A stretch of 64,000 bases of DNA from Pseudocoprococcus catus. Lineage in GTDB: Bacteria > Bacillota > Clostridia > Lachnospirales > Lachnospiraceae. The notes beneath the pieces are model-generated. The model did not search any database and had not been told where the DNA came from. It saw only the letters and a list, made by a program, of their open reading frames with translations. Position numbers and translations under genes: made by a program. Numbering within the stretch: the stretch's first letter is position 1; each line of letters begins with the position of its first letter. Location of the stretch: NCBI RefSeq assembly GCF_019734885.1, contig NZ_JAAXCM010000029.1, positions 62,001 to 126,000 on the forward strand. Reading direction: 5' to 3'. Of this stretch, positions 27,692-37,064 are shown one piece after another.

Positions 27692-29731
27692 TTAAACGCT
27701 CTTTTCTTTTTTCACAATATATTCCCTTAAATACTTAAACGGAAACGGAACAACAGTTAACATTCCATACCTTACAAACTCTACGCCCATAAGTGGCAAT
27801 AATTTTTTAAAAATCAATTTACTTCCATCAACCGCCTGTATCTCACGCACTACGCTGGCTCTCTCAATTGTGTATTTCATTCCATTACCAATTTCACCAA
27901 CTGAATATTTTGCATGCGTATCATCATAATCAAAATAATTAATGTCTATATTTCCGGAAAGATACTCGCGTCTCTCTTCTTCTCCGCGCAAGTAGGCATA
28001 TAGCATAATACCGGTATTCTCAAAAACATAGCGCACAACTTCTTTCTTTGTAGTAATTCCTTTGAATAATCCCATTACATCGACTTTCGTGTATTCTGCA
28101 TTCACATCGATATGCGGGATAACTATATCCATTTCTGCCTGTACTTTTATTTTATCTGTTGTATTCATTACTGCACGAAGCCAAGTTACCACGTCTTTTC
28201 CTGGGAACCTTCCTTCACAAGCTACATTCTTAAGAACGTCACCCATTGTAGCATAATCAGGCATAGAATACATATTGGTATCCTTTATAAGATTAATATT
28301 ACCCTCTGCATCTTTTACTAAACCTATAACACCTCTATAATCATTTTTATTCTCTTCATTCAAACCGAAATAATCCATGTATTTATCATACTCTGTCATG
28401 GTAAAAAGATTTCGTTTCAATGCTTCGATTTTAAATGAACCGTTCGGATGAATGGTCATGAAGTAATATGTACCGTCTGCAACTACACCAAATAACCAGT
28501 CTGCTTTATATCCGTATTGACTCCAATCCACCAATGTAATTTTACCAGTTGCAATGTCCTTCTTAATTACAAGCTCTTTCAGAATATTATAAACTTCCGC
28601 TGATGATTGGTGTTTAAAATTCTCTACTGTAATATGCTGAACAACATAATCCTCCATGTTTTCTTGATGCGGGTCCACTTCCGAATCTGAATAGAAGGAT
28701 TTATCATGTATATATCGTACGTTAAGCTTCTTCTTTGATAATCTTTTACCAACGCTGCATTTTGCCTCTGGAATAATTTTATTAATACCATCCGCTACAT
28801 CCTGCAAATAATCTTCAGAAGTTTCAGAATGTACAGCATCCACTATATTAATTCCAGAATTCAAAACTTCCTTTTTAACAATATCCTTATATAACTCCAA
28901 TGACGCACGCTTATATTCCAAAACTTCGTCAATACTATATTGTTTAAATTTAACACGAATATACTTGCTAAATTCATCATGTAAGGCATTCAAAATATCA
29001 TATAAAACACCCAGCTTGGTACATGAAAACGTTTCATAATCCGTAAAGTCAAAGAATGTAATGCTACCCCGTTCACCATCTACGGGTTTAATAATAAAGT
29101 TTTCTCTACGGTCTTTATTTTCATTAGATACTCTTTTTAAGGTATTATTGTTATAACTGAACTCATATTGCGGATAATCCTGTAGCTTTCTTTTCTCAAA
29201 TTTCATTTTCTTTTTAAGTGCCAGTGCTGTCATCCTATGTGCTACCAAATTCACACACATATCATCTCCGACTTTCACCTCAAGGCACTGCATACCCCAA
29301 ATAAAATTCTCCTTATCCTTATTCAGCCATGCAGGTCGAAAACATAATAATTTCCCTGACAGATTATTAAAAGATATCATTTCATCAACCGGACTCGTTA
29401 ACGCATTCAAAAACAATTGTGTCAACAAATGTTCCGGTATACTGCTACTTGTCATAGATTTTATAGACAAGCTATCTCCATCTTCTTTTGCATTCAACAA
29501 ACGTACAAACTCAGCTCTGGAAATCGCATTTTTAGGAAACATAACCCAAAAACTCTTTCCACTTTCAAATTGCAAAGCTGATACCTTTATATCATCAATA
29601 TCCAGAAAAGTAGCTCCACCTTTTATGTATTTGTCCGATGTTGTAACATAATAAAAATCATAATCTTTGTCAATGTTAGAATATTCAAACGAAGCCAGGA
29701 GTTCATTCGAATAAAGTTTCTTTACGCTCAT
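27692..29731 (-). CDS. Uncharacterised 679-residue protein paired with a helicase-nuclease
   Basis: Soluble, 679 residues, no signal peptide or membrane helix. I cannot assign a family. The N-terminal half is mixed alpha/beta, and a central segment (about 330-420) contains VRYIHDKSFYSDSE, VVQHITVENF and later LVDWSQYGYKADW and MTIHPNGSF. These conserved-looking His/Asp/Gln blocks give a weak impression of an RNase H-like or MID/PIWI-like fold, which is only a suspicion. Start ATG overlaps the helicase stop as ATGA, so the two are translationally coupled and very likely work together. AT-rich like the helicase gene. Ribosome site is weak, which fits coupling. Confidence 0.85.
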   Translation of the reverse strand: MSVKKLYSNELLASFEYSNIDKDYDFYYVTTSDKYIKGGATFLDIDDIKVSALQFESGKSFWVMFPKNAISRAEFVRLLNAKEDGDSLSIKSMTSSSIPEHLLTQLFLNALTSPVDEMISFNNLSGKLLCFRPAWLNKDKENFIWGMQCLEVKVGDDMCVNLVAHRMTALALKKKMKFEKRKLQDYPQYEFSYNNNTLKRVSNENKDRRENFIIKPVDGERGSITFFDFTDYETFSCTKLGVLYDILNALHDEFSKYIRVKFKQYSIDEVLEYKRASLELYKDIVKKEVLNSGINIVDAVHSETSEDYLQDVADGINKIIPEAKCSVGKRLSKKKLNVRYIHDKSFYSDSEVDPHQENMEDYVVQHITVENFKHQSSAEVYNILKELVIKKDIATGKITLVDWSQYGYKADWLFGVVADGTYYFMTIHPNGSFKIEALKRNLFTMTEYDKYMDYFGLNEENKNDYRGVIGLVKDAEGNINLIKDTNMYSMPDYATMGDVLKNVACEGRFPGKDVVTWLRAVMNTTDKIKVQAEMDIVIPHIDVNAEYTKVDVMGLFKGITTKKEVVRYVFENTGIMLYAYLRGEEERREYLSGNIDINYFDYDDTHAKYSVGEIGNGMKYTIERASVVREIQAVDGSKLIFKKLLPLMGVEFVRYGMLTVVPFPFKYLREYIVKKEKSV

Positions 29732-32700
29732 TGCAAATATCCCTCCCGATTTATTTTTGCTATAATTTCAGTTCCTATTTCTTTTCTATCTAACCGGTAT
29801 AAGTATGGTATCTCAATAATTCTTCCATTATCACTAGACGTAATTTGCATATTGTGATCAAGCATAATATTAATTATTACTGCTCTCTTTCCTCCACACT
29901 TATCTAACTTTTCCAGGACGTTTTTCTTTTCTTCTTCCGCAGATATTAACATGGTTTCTTTCCATAACTTGAAATCTATATACACGCCATTTCCTAGTGT
30001 ATAATCAAATAATTCAAAATACTCCTGCGGCATTTCCTGTAATGTTACTCCTGCATATTGTTCTAAAATAAATTTACCAACAACTTCGCCTAAGGCACCT
30101 TTATAAATATTATTAAACATAGGTGGCGTCAATATAAACTCATTAGGAACAAAGCTCGTTGCATATCCATGCTTTTCAAACAATGCTTTCACTCCTGGGA
30201 TTTGCATAATCTCTTTCAAATGCACCTCATCCTCTGACATCTTTTGTGGAAGACTACCGTCAAACTTGATATTTATATTTTTATTATAGTCTCCTTCTTG
30301 CTCATAAGAATATGCTGTAATTTCTCCCGGCGCACACATATATACAAGTTGATATTGCGAATTCTGTTCTACGTTTTTTCTGCATAGTGTAGGCCTCATA
30401 AGACATAGCTCACGCAATGCTTTCCAATAGTCTATGCTATCATCCGTCCAATTGCGCTTAAGCTCATTTATAATCTGCATTGCCTTCAGTGCTAATGTTC
30501 CGGCACGATTTTCCATTACGGCAATATCCAGATTTTCATTTGCCTGACCATTATAATATGATTTACCCACTTTAACTAATTCTGCAAATTCAGGATTCAA
30601 CATTCGTTGCTCCACAACAGACAAATCGTAATCTGTTAAAATGGTATTATCCACATAAATATATATATCCGGATTCTTAAGACCGGTTCTACATATTCTT
30701 CCTACCGCCTGTATTAATGTTCGAATCGCAAAGTTATTTACGGAATCTGTTTTATATGGTTCTCCCTTTTTTCCTGAAAAAGTATATCCACCGCTGAAAC
30801 ATATAAAAGCATCTTTGATTACCGCAATACCATCTTTACGAGAAACTTCTCCTCTTTCCATCAAGAATTCCATCTGATATACAAAACGAATTAAATCCTC
30901 AGCTTCAATCCCCTTTTTGCTATCCACATTCACCAGAAGATTTGTCGGCTTCTCAAGATATATGCAGTCAAAGTCTTTTTCCATATCTCCTCTATCGTAA
31001 TCATTAACTGCCACGATAGTATCATTCCCCGGTGCTTTATATTGCAAATTTTGTCCCGCACCAACTGTATTATAGGAAGATATGACAAAGAGTTTTTCTC
31101 CCTTTGACAATCTCTGTATAAACTCCGCACGCTTAGCCTCATAATCTTCACTATTTATACTGTATAACAGGTCTTTACCTTTTAATCCCTTGATACCATA
31201 AAGCTTAATAATAGCGTCTACAAATTCCTCTAATAATTTAATATCAAAAAGCCCCTTATTCTCCTGTGGCAATTTATTATTAAGACACAATAAGGATTTA
31301 ACCGAATTATTTAAGATAAATGCCTTCATTACCTTTACAACACGAATAAAGTTATTCTTTGCATATTCAACGCGCTCAAATGATATTGATAATTTTTCCG
31401 CATACTTCTTTATAAGTGCTTCATTTCCGTTAAATATCTCTGATAATTCAACTCTATCATCCGCATTATAAGAAACTGGCTCCACATGAATATTTACTTT
31501 ATCATAGTTTGCAACAAAAGTTTGAAATGATTCCTGCAATCTACACCTATCTGCTTCTGGCATCACATAAAATTTATCCTGCAACATCCTTTGAAGATAT
31601 TCTAAGTCATAATTGTCAACAACCGTATCAAGTGTTGCGGTAGCTGAAATACCTACAATTTGAGCCTTTTCAGATAAGTGAAGCAAAATACGTTCTGGCG
31701 AATTCTGAAAATCAAATAACTGAATCTCCGAACGCATACTGTGATTAGGATCATCTATAAAATCATAATAGCGAAATCCTCTATCATAGACAGAACGGTC
31801 AAAATACTTTAACGACATTTTTCCATTGCTGTCTTTTTTATCTTTCTTCGACTTTACCTGGCCTCCCATTATGATAGGCTTCAAATACCTTATCTGTTCT
31901 CTTGATAAATGAAACTCTGTCAGCACTGACTCAATTGCATTTTCAAGCGTATAATCATCGTCACCCGGCCTTTTATCCTCATCCTTATGATGCTTATAAT
32001 TAAACGAAAGATTTCTAGCTCCATTCTGAAAATAAGTCAAGCAACCCTTAACACTGGCAAGCAAACTTAATACGCCACCATCTTTATCTGTTGGTCTTCT
32101 TTTTGTAAAACGCAACCAGTTCTGTTTTGCCTTCATATCGGTATCTATATCAATAAAAGCATTTTCTCCCTCAAATACCGAATGAAACTGTAAGTCATTA
32201 AAAATAAAATTACGACTTCTATCGCCCTTACCATCTTCTTCTGTTTTGAAGCTATATTGCATAGCAAAACGGTCATATGTTTCATCAAACACACCACCAA
32301 ATCCTTCAATAATTTCCATAGGATTTTTCGCGTTTTTGTGTTCGTCAAGATAAGCTTTTTGTAACTTCGATGCAGTAGTAAGCTCTGCCGGAAAGTCTCT
32401 AGTCTTCAAAGAGGCATACACACGATGAAACAGACCTAAATAATCAATATGATTTTCTAAGCCTCTTGTTATAATCTGATTAAGTAATCTGTCTCTTGTT
32501 GCATCAAACTCATCTATAAAAATAATTGCATTTTTTGTAATATCATTATTGTAAAAGCTGTATGTAGGTTCAATAATAGTAGTGTTTCCCAAGAAAAACT
32601 TATCCATTGACATAAAAAATATTCGCTTCTCTCTCGTATATACCGCCGGATACAATTCTCCTATCCAATGATATTCTGGATTATTAGCGATATTCTTTAA

Positions 32701-33234
32701 CTTTTCCTTTGGTGTCCTAAACTGCTTCAGCTCATTTTCTATCACTCGACGAAAAGCACCTTCCTGCTGCTTGCGAATTGCATCCTCCGCGCTCTTGCAT
32801 AAAACATTAATAATATCCCTACTGGTTCCTTTTAATTCACGCTTTTTATCTCTGTATTCGTTTAATAATTTTACCGAACCATGTAAATCCTTAAATTCTT
32901 GTTTCATAGTGATTGCTGCTGGAATTTTTCTGGCACGATATAACTTGTCCAATTTTTCCACAACCATATCCGCATTAGCTTCTATTCGCAAACAATATTT
33001 ATCATAATCATCTGCTTTACCGCGCTTTGTAAAATGCTCACGTAACTCCTTATCCGGCAAATTTTTCTTAAGGGTTGTAACAAAGAAAATCTTCTTATCC
33101 TTGAATTCAGGCGCATCATAATTGTCGACCATAAAATCCAGTACACTATATGTTTTCCCAAAGCCAGTCGGCATATCCAGCAAGAACAATCCCGTATCCG
33201 TTGACTTGCAAAAATTTACAATCGCCTGTTTCAT
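29728..33234 (-). CDS. SF2 helicase fused to a C-terminal PD-(D/E)XK-type nuclease domain
   Basis: 1168 residues. Helicase motifs in order: Walker A MPTGFGKT very near the N-terminus (about 21-28), motif II as IFIDEFD near 240 (DEFD instead of DEAD/DEAH), motif III GISATAT, motif V SSYNTVGAGQNLQ, motif VI IQAVGRICRTG. The last 110 residues read as a nuclease of the PD-(D/E)XK fold: GALGEVVGKF, then FELFDYTL, then VYIDFKLW, giving the E...D...D-x-K order. The ATG at 33234 follows GGAGG at 5 bases and replaces a TTG at 33246. Coding is AT-rich. The helicase-nuclease combination, the tight operon and the defence-rich surroundings suggest an anti-phage or anti-plasmid effector. Substrate unknown. 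Confidence 0.88.
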   Translation of the reverse strand: MKQAIVNFCKSTDTGLFLLDMPTGFGKTYSVLDFMVDNYDAPEFKDKKIFFVTTLKKNLPDKELREHFTKRGKADDYDKYCLRIEANADMVVEKLDKLYRARKIPAAITMKQEFKDLHGSVKLLNEYRDKKRELKGTSRDIINVLCKSAEDAIRKQQEGAFRRVIENELKQFRTPKEKLKNIANNPEYHWIGELYPAVYTREKRIFFMSMDKFFLGNTTIIEPTYSFYNNDITKNAIIFIDEFDATRDRLLNQIITRGLENHIDYLGLFHRVYASLKTRDFPAELTTASKLQKAYLDEHKNAKNPMEIIEGFGGVFDETYDRFAMQYSFKTEEDGKGDRSRNFIFNDLQFHSVFEGENAFIDIDTDMKAKQNWLRFTKRRPTDKDGGVLSLLASVKGCLTYFQNGARNLSFNYKHHKDEDKRPGDDDYTLENAIESVLTEFHLSREQIRYLKPIIMGGQVKSKKDKKDSNGKMSLKYFDRSVYDRGFRYYDFIDDPNHSMRSEIQLFDFQNSPERILLHLSEKAQIVGISATATLDTVVDNYDLEYLQRMLQDKFYVMPEADRCRLQESFQTFVANYDKVNIHVEPVSYNADDRVELSEIFNGNEALIKKYAEKLSISFERVEYAKNNFIRVVKVMKAFILNNSVKSLLCLNNKLPQENKGLFDIKLLEEFVDAIIKLYGIKGLKGKDLLYSINSEDYEAKRAEFIQRLSKGEKLFVISSYNTVGAGQNLQYKAPGNDTIVAVNDYDRGDMEKDFDCIYLEKPTNLLVNVDSKKGIEAEDLIRFVYQMEFLMERGEVSRKDGIAVIKDAFICFSGGYTFSGKKGEPYKTDSVNNFAIRTLIQAVGRICRTGLKNPDIYIYVDNTILTDYDLSVVEQRMLNPEFAELVKVGKSYYNGQANENLDIAVMENRAGTLALKAMQIINELKRNWTDDSIDYWKALRELCLMRPTLCRKNVEQNSQYQLVYMCAPGEITAYSYEQEGDYNKNINIKFDGSLPQKMSEDEVHLKEIMQIPGVKALFEKHGYATSFVPNEFILTPPMFNNIYKGALGEVVGKFILEQYAGVTLQEMPQEYFELFDYTLGNGVYIDFKLWKETMLISAEEEKKNVLEKLDKCGGKRAVIINIMLDHNMQITSSDNGRIIEIPYLYRLDRKEIGTEIIAKINREGYLQ

Positions 33235-33272
33235 AGTATCCTCCAAGTTTTTCTTACTTTGTCATCTATTAT

Positions 33273-33938
33273 TTATAGAATATCTGCATAATATTTCCCA
33301 TTTTCCAACGAGAAGAGCACTTCTCCAGGAACAAGTTTTTCTCCCATATTTACACATCCCACCACAGTCATCGCCCACTCTGAATATTCAAACGGAAGTT
33401 TATAACACACCGTCTCCCTACCATTTTCGATAGTAACCATAGGAGTACCTGTATTACCAAATCCAATCGATAAAACTTTGTACACATTCTTACCTTTTGT
33501 TATAGGCAATAGTGGTTGTCTTGATTCATCATAAAATACCTTTGCACCTCGCTGATTAAGAAAAAAATCATCCCCAGCATTTTGAACAAACTCTATTGGC
33601 AACTTATTTCCCACAACAGCATATCTTTCTTGTAATGCTTGACAAGCAAATGTATTAAAGTGTTCCGGTAAAATATCATAATTTTCATTTCTTAAAGCTT
33701 CTGCATTTTCGAATTGAGACATAAACTGTAACAAAGCTATAAATGCCACCAAATCATCCGAATATATACCCGAATACGTACTGTACCAATATTTATTATC
33801 CACACAAATTATCTGATACAACTTCTTATATAAGCCCAACTGTCTATCATCAAGAATAAACCACCCTGGTTCTAATAAAGTTTTTTCAATTCTTTCATTC
33901 GCATAATCATTAGTCAAAGCTTTTTTCAAAGACTGCAT
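33273..33938 (-). CDS. Uncharacterised 221-residue protein, first full gene of the helicase operon
   Basis: 221 residues, soluble, no recognised motif. The N-terminal part is rich in aromatic residues (GWFILDD, YWYSTYSG); the C-terminal 90 residues look like a small beta domain (MVTIENGRETVCYKLPFEYSEW, PGEVLFSLENG). It ends 38 bases before the helicase start. The ATG has no clear ribosome site but lies 12 bases inside the end of a short HTH-like reading frame, so translation is probably coupled to it. Likely a third component or sensor of the helicase system, by position only. Confidence 0.78.
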   Translation of the reverse strand: MQSLKKALTNDYANERIEKTLLEPGWFILDDRQLGLYKKLYQIICVDNKYWYSTYSGIYSDDLVAFIALLQFMSQFENAEALRNENYDILPEHFNTFACQALQERYAVVGNKLPIEFVQNAGDDFFLNQRGAKVFYDESRQPLLPITKGKNVYKVLSIGFGNTGTPMVTIENGRETVCYKLPFEYSEWAMTVVGCVNMGEKLVPGEVLFSLENGKYYADIL

Positions 33939-34012
33939 TCTTGTATATTGCAGATTGTCTGCACTCTTCTAACTGATAGGTTCCACTTTTCTACTGCTTC
34001 TTTAAGAGTCAT
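33926..34012 (-). pseudogene. Truncated HTH (MerR/excisionase-like) leader frame
   Basis: Short frame MTLKEAVEKWNLSVRRVQTI then a few residues and TGA. The first 22 residues match the start of the 60-70-residue HTH proteins common in Lachnospiraceae. The rest of that family is missing. GGAG precedes the ATG by 4 bases; another ATG lies at 34021. Its stop overlaps the 221-residue gene, so it now acts as the first cistron of the helicase operon. Either a truncation scar or a translated coupling leader. Confidence 0.6.
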
Positions 34013-34072
34013 AAACTCCATATTTTCTTACTTCAATAAAGTTATAAAATACGACATTTTACCCTAATTTCT

Positions 34073-34101
34073 ATTATAAGCGTCAAGACGCCGAAAATCA
34101 A
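34073..34101 (-). promoter_or_regulatory. Promoter of the helicase-nuclease operon
   Basis: TTGATT, 17-base spacer, TATAAT on the minus strand. The spacer holds a perfect dyad GCGTC-AA-GACGC, a possible operator. Confidence 0.7.
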
Positions 34102-34687
34102 TCTAACCCTACATAACTTTCGGCGTACAACCAGTTACCTATTCGCGAACTCAAAATCAAAAAAATACCTTTTAGCAAGCAGATGTATTTTCTCGCTAAA
34201 AGGTACTTCACCCTTGTGCATATATTCAATTTATTTTTTCATGCACATTTTTATTCTTTAAATTTCTATGATATGTTTCCTTAAAAATAGCCCTCAAACC
34301 CGCTTAAACTAGGCATTTCTTAGAGAGGAGACAAACCGTCTCCACATGCGGTGAAAGTTACTTCTTATATTAAATAGCGAAACTATCACCTTTTGCGAAA
34401 AGGTTCATACCCCACTTAGGGGGATACCTTTTACCCCACTTACAAACTACTCATCTACGCTTTCTGATGGAAATACCCATTTGATAGCTGTAATTAACCA
34501 AAACAAGTAAACTACCATCAAACAATTATTCTTTCTAAACGCTTTAATATCACTTAGTCCATGTGCAATATTATTTCGTAGATTTTTCCCTAACTGCTCT
34601 ACCATACATAAAAGAGGTAATTCAAACGAGTAAAGGAACCAGCTAATCCGTTGTGATTCTGGTTCTTTTCTTTTTGTTGCCTTTTCT
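34102..34687. other. Intergenic region with hairpins, left flanking repeat of the bla module
   Basis: No gene seen in about 590 bases. It contains a hairpin with 11-bp perfect arms (TACCTTTTAGC at 34166-34176 and its complement at 34195-34205), a GGAGACAAACCGTCTCC-type dyad near 34327, and the block AATAGCGAAACTATCACC near 34373. Several of these blocks recur in the same order at about 44.0-44.26 kb on the other side of the beta-lactam module. Confidence 0.6.
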
Positions 34688-34732
34688 AAATCTTACCCTT
34701 GTAATATTTCAATTATTACACAAGTAAGATTT
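34688..34732. promoter_or_regulatory. Double BlaI-type operator upstream of blaI
   Basis: Two 18-base half-elements, AAATCTTACCCTTGTAAT and ATTACACAAGTAAGATTT, facing each other around 9 bases and matching at 16 of 18 positions. The same ATTACAnnnGTAAGATTT motif recurs at five other places in this module. Confidence 0.75.
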
Positions 34733-34756
34733 CAAGTCAATATCTTTTTTCTGAAA

Positions 34757-34785
34757 TTGACAACCACATAAATAACGTCTATAAT
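34757..34785 (+). promoter_or_regulatory. Promoter of blaI-blaR1
   Basis: Consensus TTGACA, 17-base spacer, TATAAT. It is bracketed by BlaI operators upstream (34688-34732) and just downstream (34792-34809). Confidence 0.88.
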
Positions 34786-34791
34786 ATATTT

Positions 34792-34809
34792 ATTACAGCT
34801 GTAAGATTT
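34792..34809 (+). promoter_or_regulatory. BlaI-type operator at the blaI transcription start
   Basis: ATTACAGCTGTAAGATTT, 6 bases downstream of the -10 box, directly before the AAGGAGGG ribosome site of blaI; the expected place for repression. Confidence 0.8.
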
Positions 34810-34824
34810 AAGGAGGGATTTGAA

Positions 34825-35211
34825 ATGAGTGATTTACCACAGATTTCTGAAGCTGAATTTGAAGTTATGAAAATCGTATGGAAACATGCGCCGATCAGTA
34901 CAAATGAAATAACAGATAAATTATTACAGACCACAAGCTGGAGTCCTAAGACGATACAGACTTTAATCAAACGTCTCGTGACCAAAGGCGCTCTGACTTA
35001 TGAAAAACAGAGCCGAGTGTTTGTTTATACCCCAGTCGTGAAAGAAAGCGAATACATCGGCCAGGAAAGCAACTCTTTTCTGGAACGATACTATGACGGG
35101 GATATCACTGCCATGCTGTCTGCCTATATAGAAAATGACAGACTGTCTGAAACAGAAATAGACACCCTACGTTCCCTTCTTTCCAAGAGGTCAAAAAAAG
35201 GAGGAAATTAA
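34825..35211 (+). CDS. blaI: BlaI/MecI-family beta-lactam resistance repressor
   Basis: 128 residues, the usual length. Winged-helix N-terminal domain with ISEAEFEVMKIVWKHAPIST and WSPKTIQTLIKRLVTKGAL, and a C-terminal dimerisation region. In this family the repressor is cleaved or released after beta-lactams acylate the BlaR1 sensor. Strong AAGGAGGG site. blaR1 starts one base after the stop. The multiple ATTACAnnnGTAAGATTT sites here and upstream of the penicillin-binding protein gene give its probable regulon. Confidence 0.95.
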   Translation: MSDLPQISEAEFEVMKIVWKHAPISTNEITDKLLQTTSWSPKTIQTLIKRLVTKGALTYEKQSRVFVYTPVVKESEYIGQESNSFLERYYDGDITAMLSAYIENDRLSETEIDTLRSLLSKRSKKGGN

Positions 35212-35212
35212 C

Positions 35213-37009
35213 GTGGCTGATTTTATGATACGCTTTTTAATATGCAATGTATTTATCAGCGGTATCATCGGAATTCTTTTGATAGCCAAGCGGATATTCA
35301 AAAACAACCTGTCCAGCCGGATGCAGTATAATCTGTGGTTCCTGCTCCTTGGGTTGCTGGCAGTTCCCTTTATACCGTTCCGTCTCATCGGATTTCCACA
35401 AATCTTCTCGTGGCTTGGTAGCTTAAGAAGCTCCCCTGCTTCCGGCACTGCAACCGCTATGGGAGAAGCTGTGGGAATTCATCCGGTCGGAAATACAGAC
35501 TGGATGAATGATTTCGCACTTTCTGTAAATAGCGAAACACCATCCATCGCAGGATACATACTATTAGGGATATGGATTGTCGGTATTCTCGCCATGATAA
35601 TATTGGTAATCAAATCCTCTCTCCGTTTACACTCGTTGGAGAAATCTGCACTTCCCCTTCAGAACAGGGAAGTCCGCAAACTGTATCATCACTGCTTAGA
35701 AGAGATGGGGATTCACAGAGATATTCCTGTCTACAGTACCGCATTTTTGAAATCCCCGATTATTGTTGGACTTTTGAAACCGTGTATTTATCTTCCGATT
35801 CATCTGATCTCTGATTATAACGAATCCGATATGCGGTATATGCTGTTACATGAACTGCAGCATTACAAGCACCATGATGCTATTGCCAGTTATCTGATGA
35901 ACCTTGCTGGAGTGGTATATTGGTTCAATCCTCTTGTTTGGTACGCTCTGAAAGAAATGCGTAATGACAGAGAGGTGGCCTGTGACACTTCCGTTTTGAA
36001 AATGCTTGAAGAGGATGCTTACGAGGATTATGGGAATACTCTCATTAACTTTGCGGAAAAAGTATCGCTTACTCCTTTTCCATTTGCTGCTGGCCTTGGT
36101 GGAAACATGAAACAGATGAAACGAAGAATCATCAATATTGCCTCATATGAGAAACCAACATTTATGAAAAGGCTAAAGGGCATGACTGCATTCATGCTGA
36201 CCGCTGTCCTGCTTCTTGGTCTCGCTCCGATTTTATCTACATACGCAGCAGAGGTCAGCCATTATCAATGGAAAACTTCTTCTGAGAATATTTCCTATGT
36301 TGACTTTTCTTCCTACTTTGGAGAATACGAAGGCAGCTTTGTTTTGTACGATTTAGAAAATGACTCCTGGAGCATACACAACATGGATCATGCAACCTTG
36401 CGTGTTGCACCAGATTCTACATACAAAATATATGATGCCTTATTCGGCTTAGAGGAAAATGTCATTACACCGGAAGATTCCTTTATTGCATGGAACGGAG
36501 AAAGTTATCCATTTGAAGCATGGAACGCTGATCAGACCTTGCAGTCTGCTATGGCTTCATCTGTGAACTGGTACTTCCAATCAGTAGATGAACAACTTGG
36601 TACTGCTTCCGTTTACGATTATATCAAGAAAATCGGATATGGAAATGAAAACATGAGCGGCGATTTCTCCACCTATTGGATGGAATCTTCCTTGGAGATT
36701 TCCCCCGTAGAGCAGGTCGAACTGTTAATCAAACTACAGAACAACCGCTTCGACTTTGCCCCTGAAAACATCAATGCAGTAAAAGATGCCATTTGCCTTT
36801 CCTCTTCCGATGGCGGAACATTCTACGGAAAGACTGGAACCGGACGTGTGGATGGCCAGGATGTGAACGGATGGTTTATAGGCTATATCGAAACTGCAGA
36901 TAATACATACTTTTTTGCTACCAACATTGATGCAGACAGCGATGCTACCGGAGGCAACGCAACTGAAATAACCATGTCTATCTTGTCTGACATGAATATA
37001 TGGAAATAA
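35213..37009 (+). CDS. blaR1: BlaR1/MecR1-family beta-lactam sensor-transducer, M56 metalloprotease
   Basis: 598 residues, GTG start after GGAGG. Membrane helices near 5-25, 35-55, 105-130 and 325-345. Zinc protease motif HELQH near 213 with the third ligand in NDREVACD. The extracellular sensor (about 345-598) is a class D-like penicillin-binding domain with STYK near 401, SVN near 445 and GKTGTG near 538, all intact. Acylation by a beta-lactam outside activates the inner protease and relieves BlaI repression. It ends at a hairpin shared with the convergent minus-strand operon. Confidence 0.95.
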   Translation: MADFMIRFLICNVFISGIIGILLIAKRIFKNNLSSRMQYNLWFLLLGLLAVPFIPFRLIGFPQIFSWLGSLRSSPASGTATAMGEAVGIHPVGNTDWMNDFALSVNSETPSIAGYILLGIWIVGILAMIILVIKSSLRLHSLEKSALPLQNREVRKLYHHCLEEMGIHRDIPVYSTAFLKSPIIVGLLKPCIYLPIHLISDYNESDMRYMLLHELQHYKHHDAIASYLMNLAGVVYWFNPLVWYALKEMRNDREVACDTSVLKMLEEDAYEDYGNTLINFAEKVSLTPFPFAAGLGGNMKQMKRRIINIASYEKPTFMKRLKGMTAFMLTAVLLLGLAPILSTYAAEVSHYQWKTSSENISYVDFSSYFGEYEGSFVLYDLENDSWSIHNMDHATLRVAPDSTYKIYDALFGLEENVITPEDSFIAWNGESYPFEAWNADQTLQSAMASSVNWYFQSVDEQLGTASVYDYIKKIGYGNENMSGDFSTYWMESSLEISPVEQVELLIKLQNNRFDFAPENINAVKDAICLSSSDGGTFYGKTGTGRVDGQDVNGWFIGYIETADNTYFFATNIDADSDATGGNATEITMSILSDMNIWK

Positions 37010-37010
37010 A

Positions 37011-37058
37011 AAAATCGGGTAATGGTCAAGCATGCAACAGACCTTTACCCGATTCTTG
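37011..37058. terminator. Bidirectional terminator between convergent units
   Basis: AATCGGGTAA pairs with TTTACCCGATT, with A6 on one side and a T-rich run on the other; inner GGTC/GACC extends the stem. Confidence 0.8.
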
Positions 37059-37064
37059 ATTTTG

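Noticed and set aside
27692-29731. Confident Argonaute/PIWI call for the 679-aa protein
   Set aside because: Only a loose impression from short blocks; no catalytic tetrad could be placed, so kept as a suspicion only.
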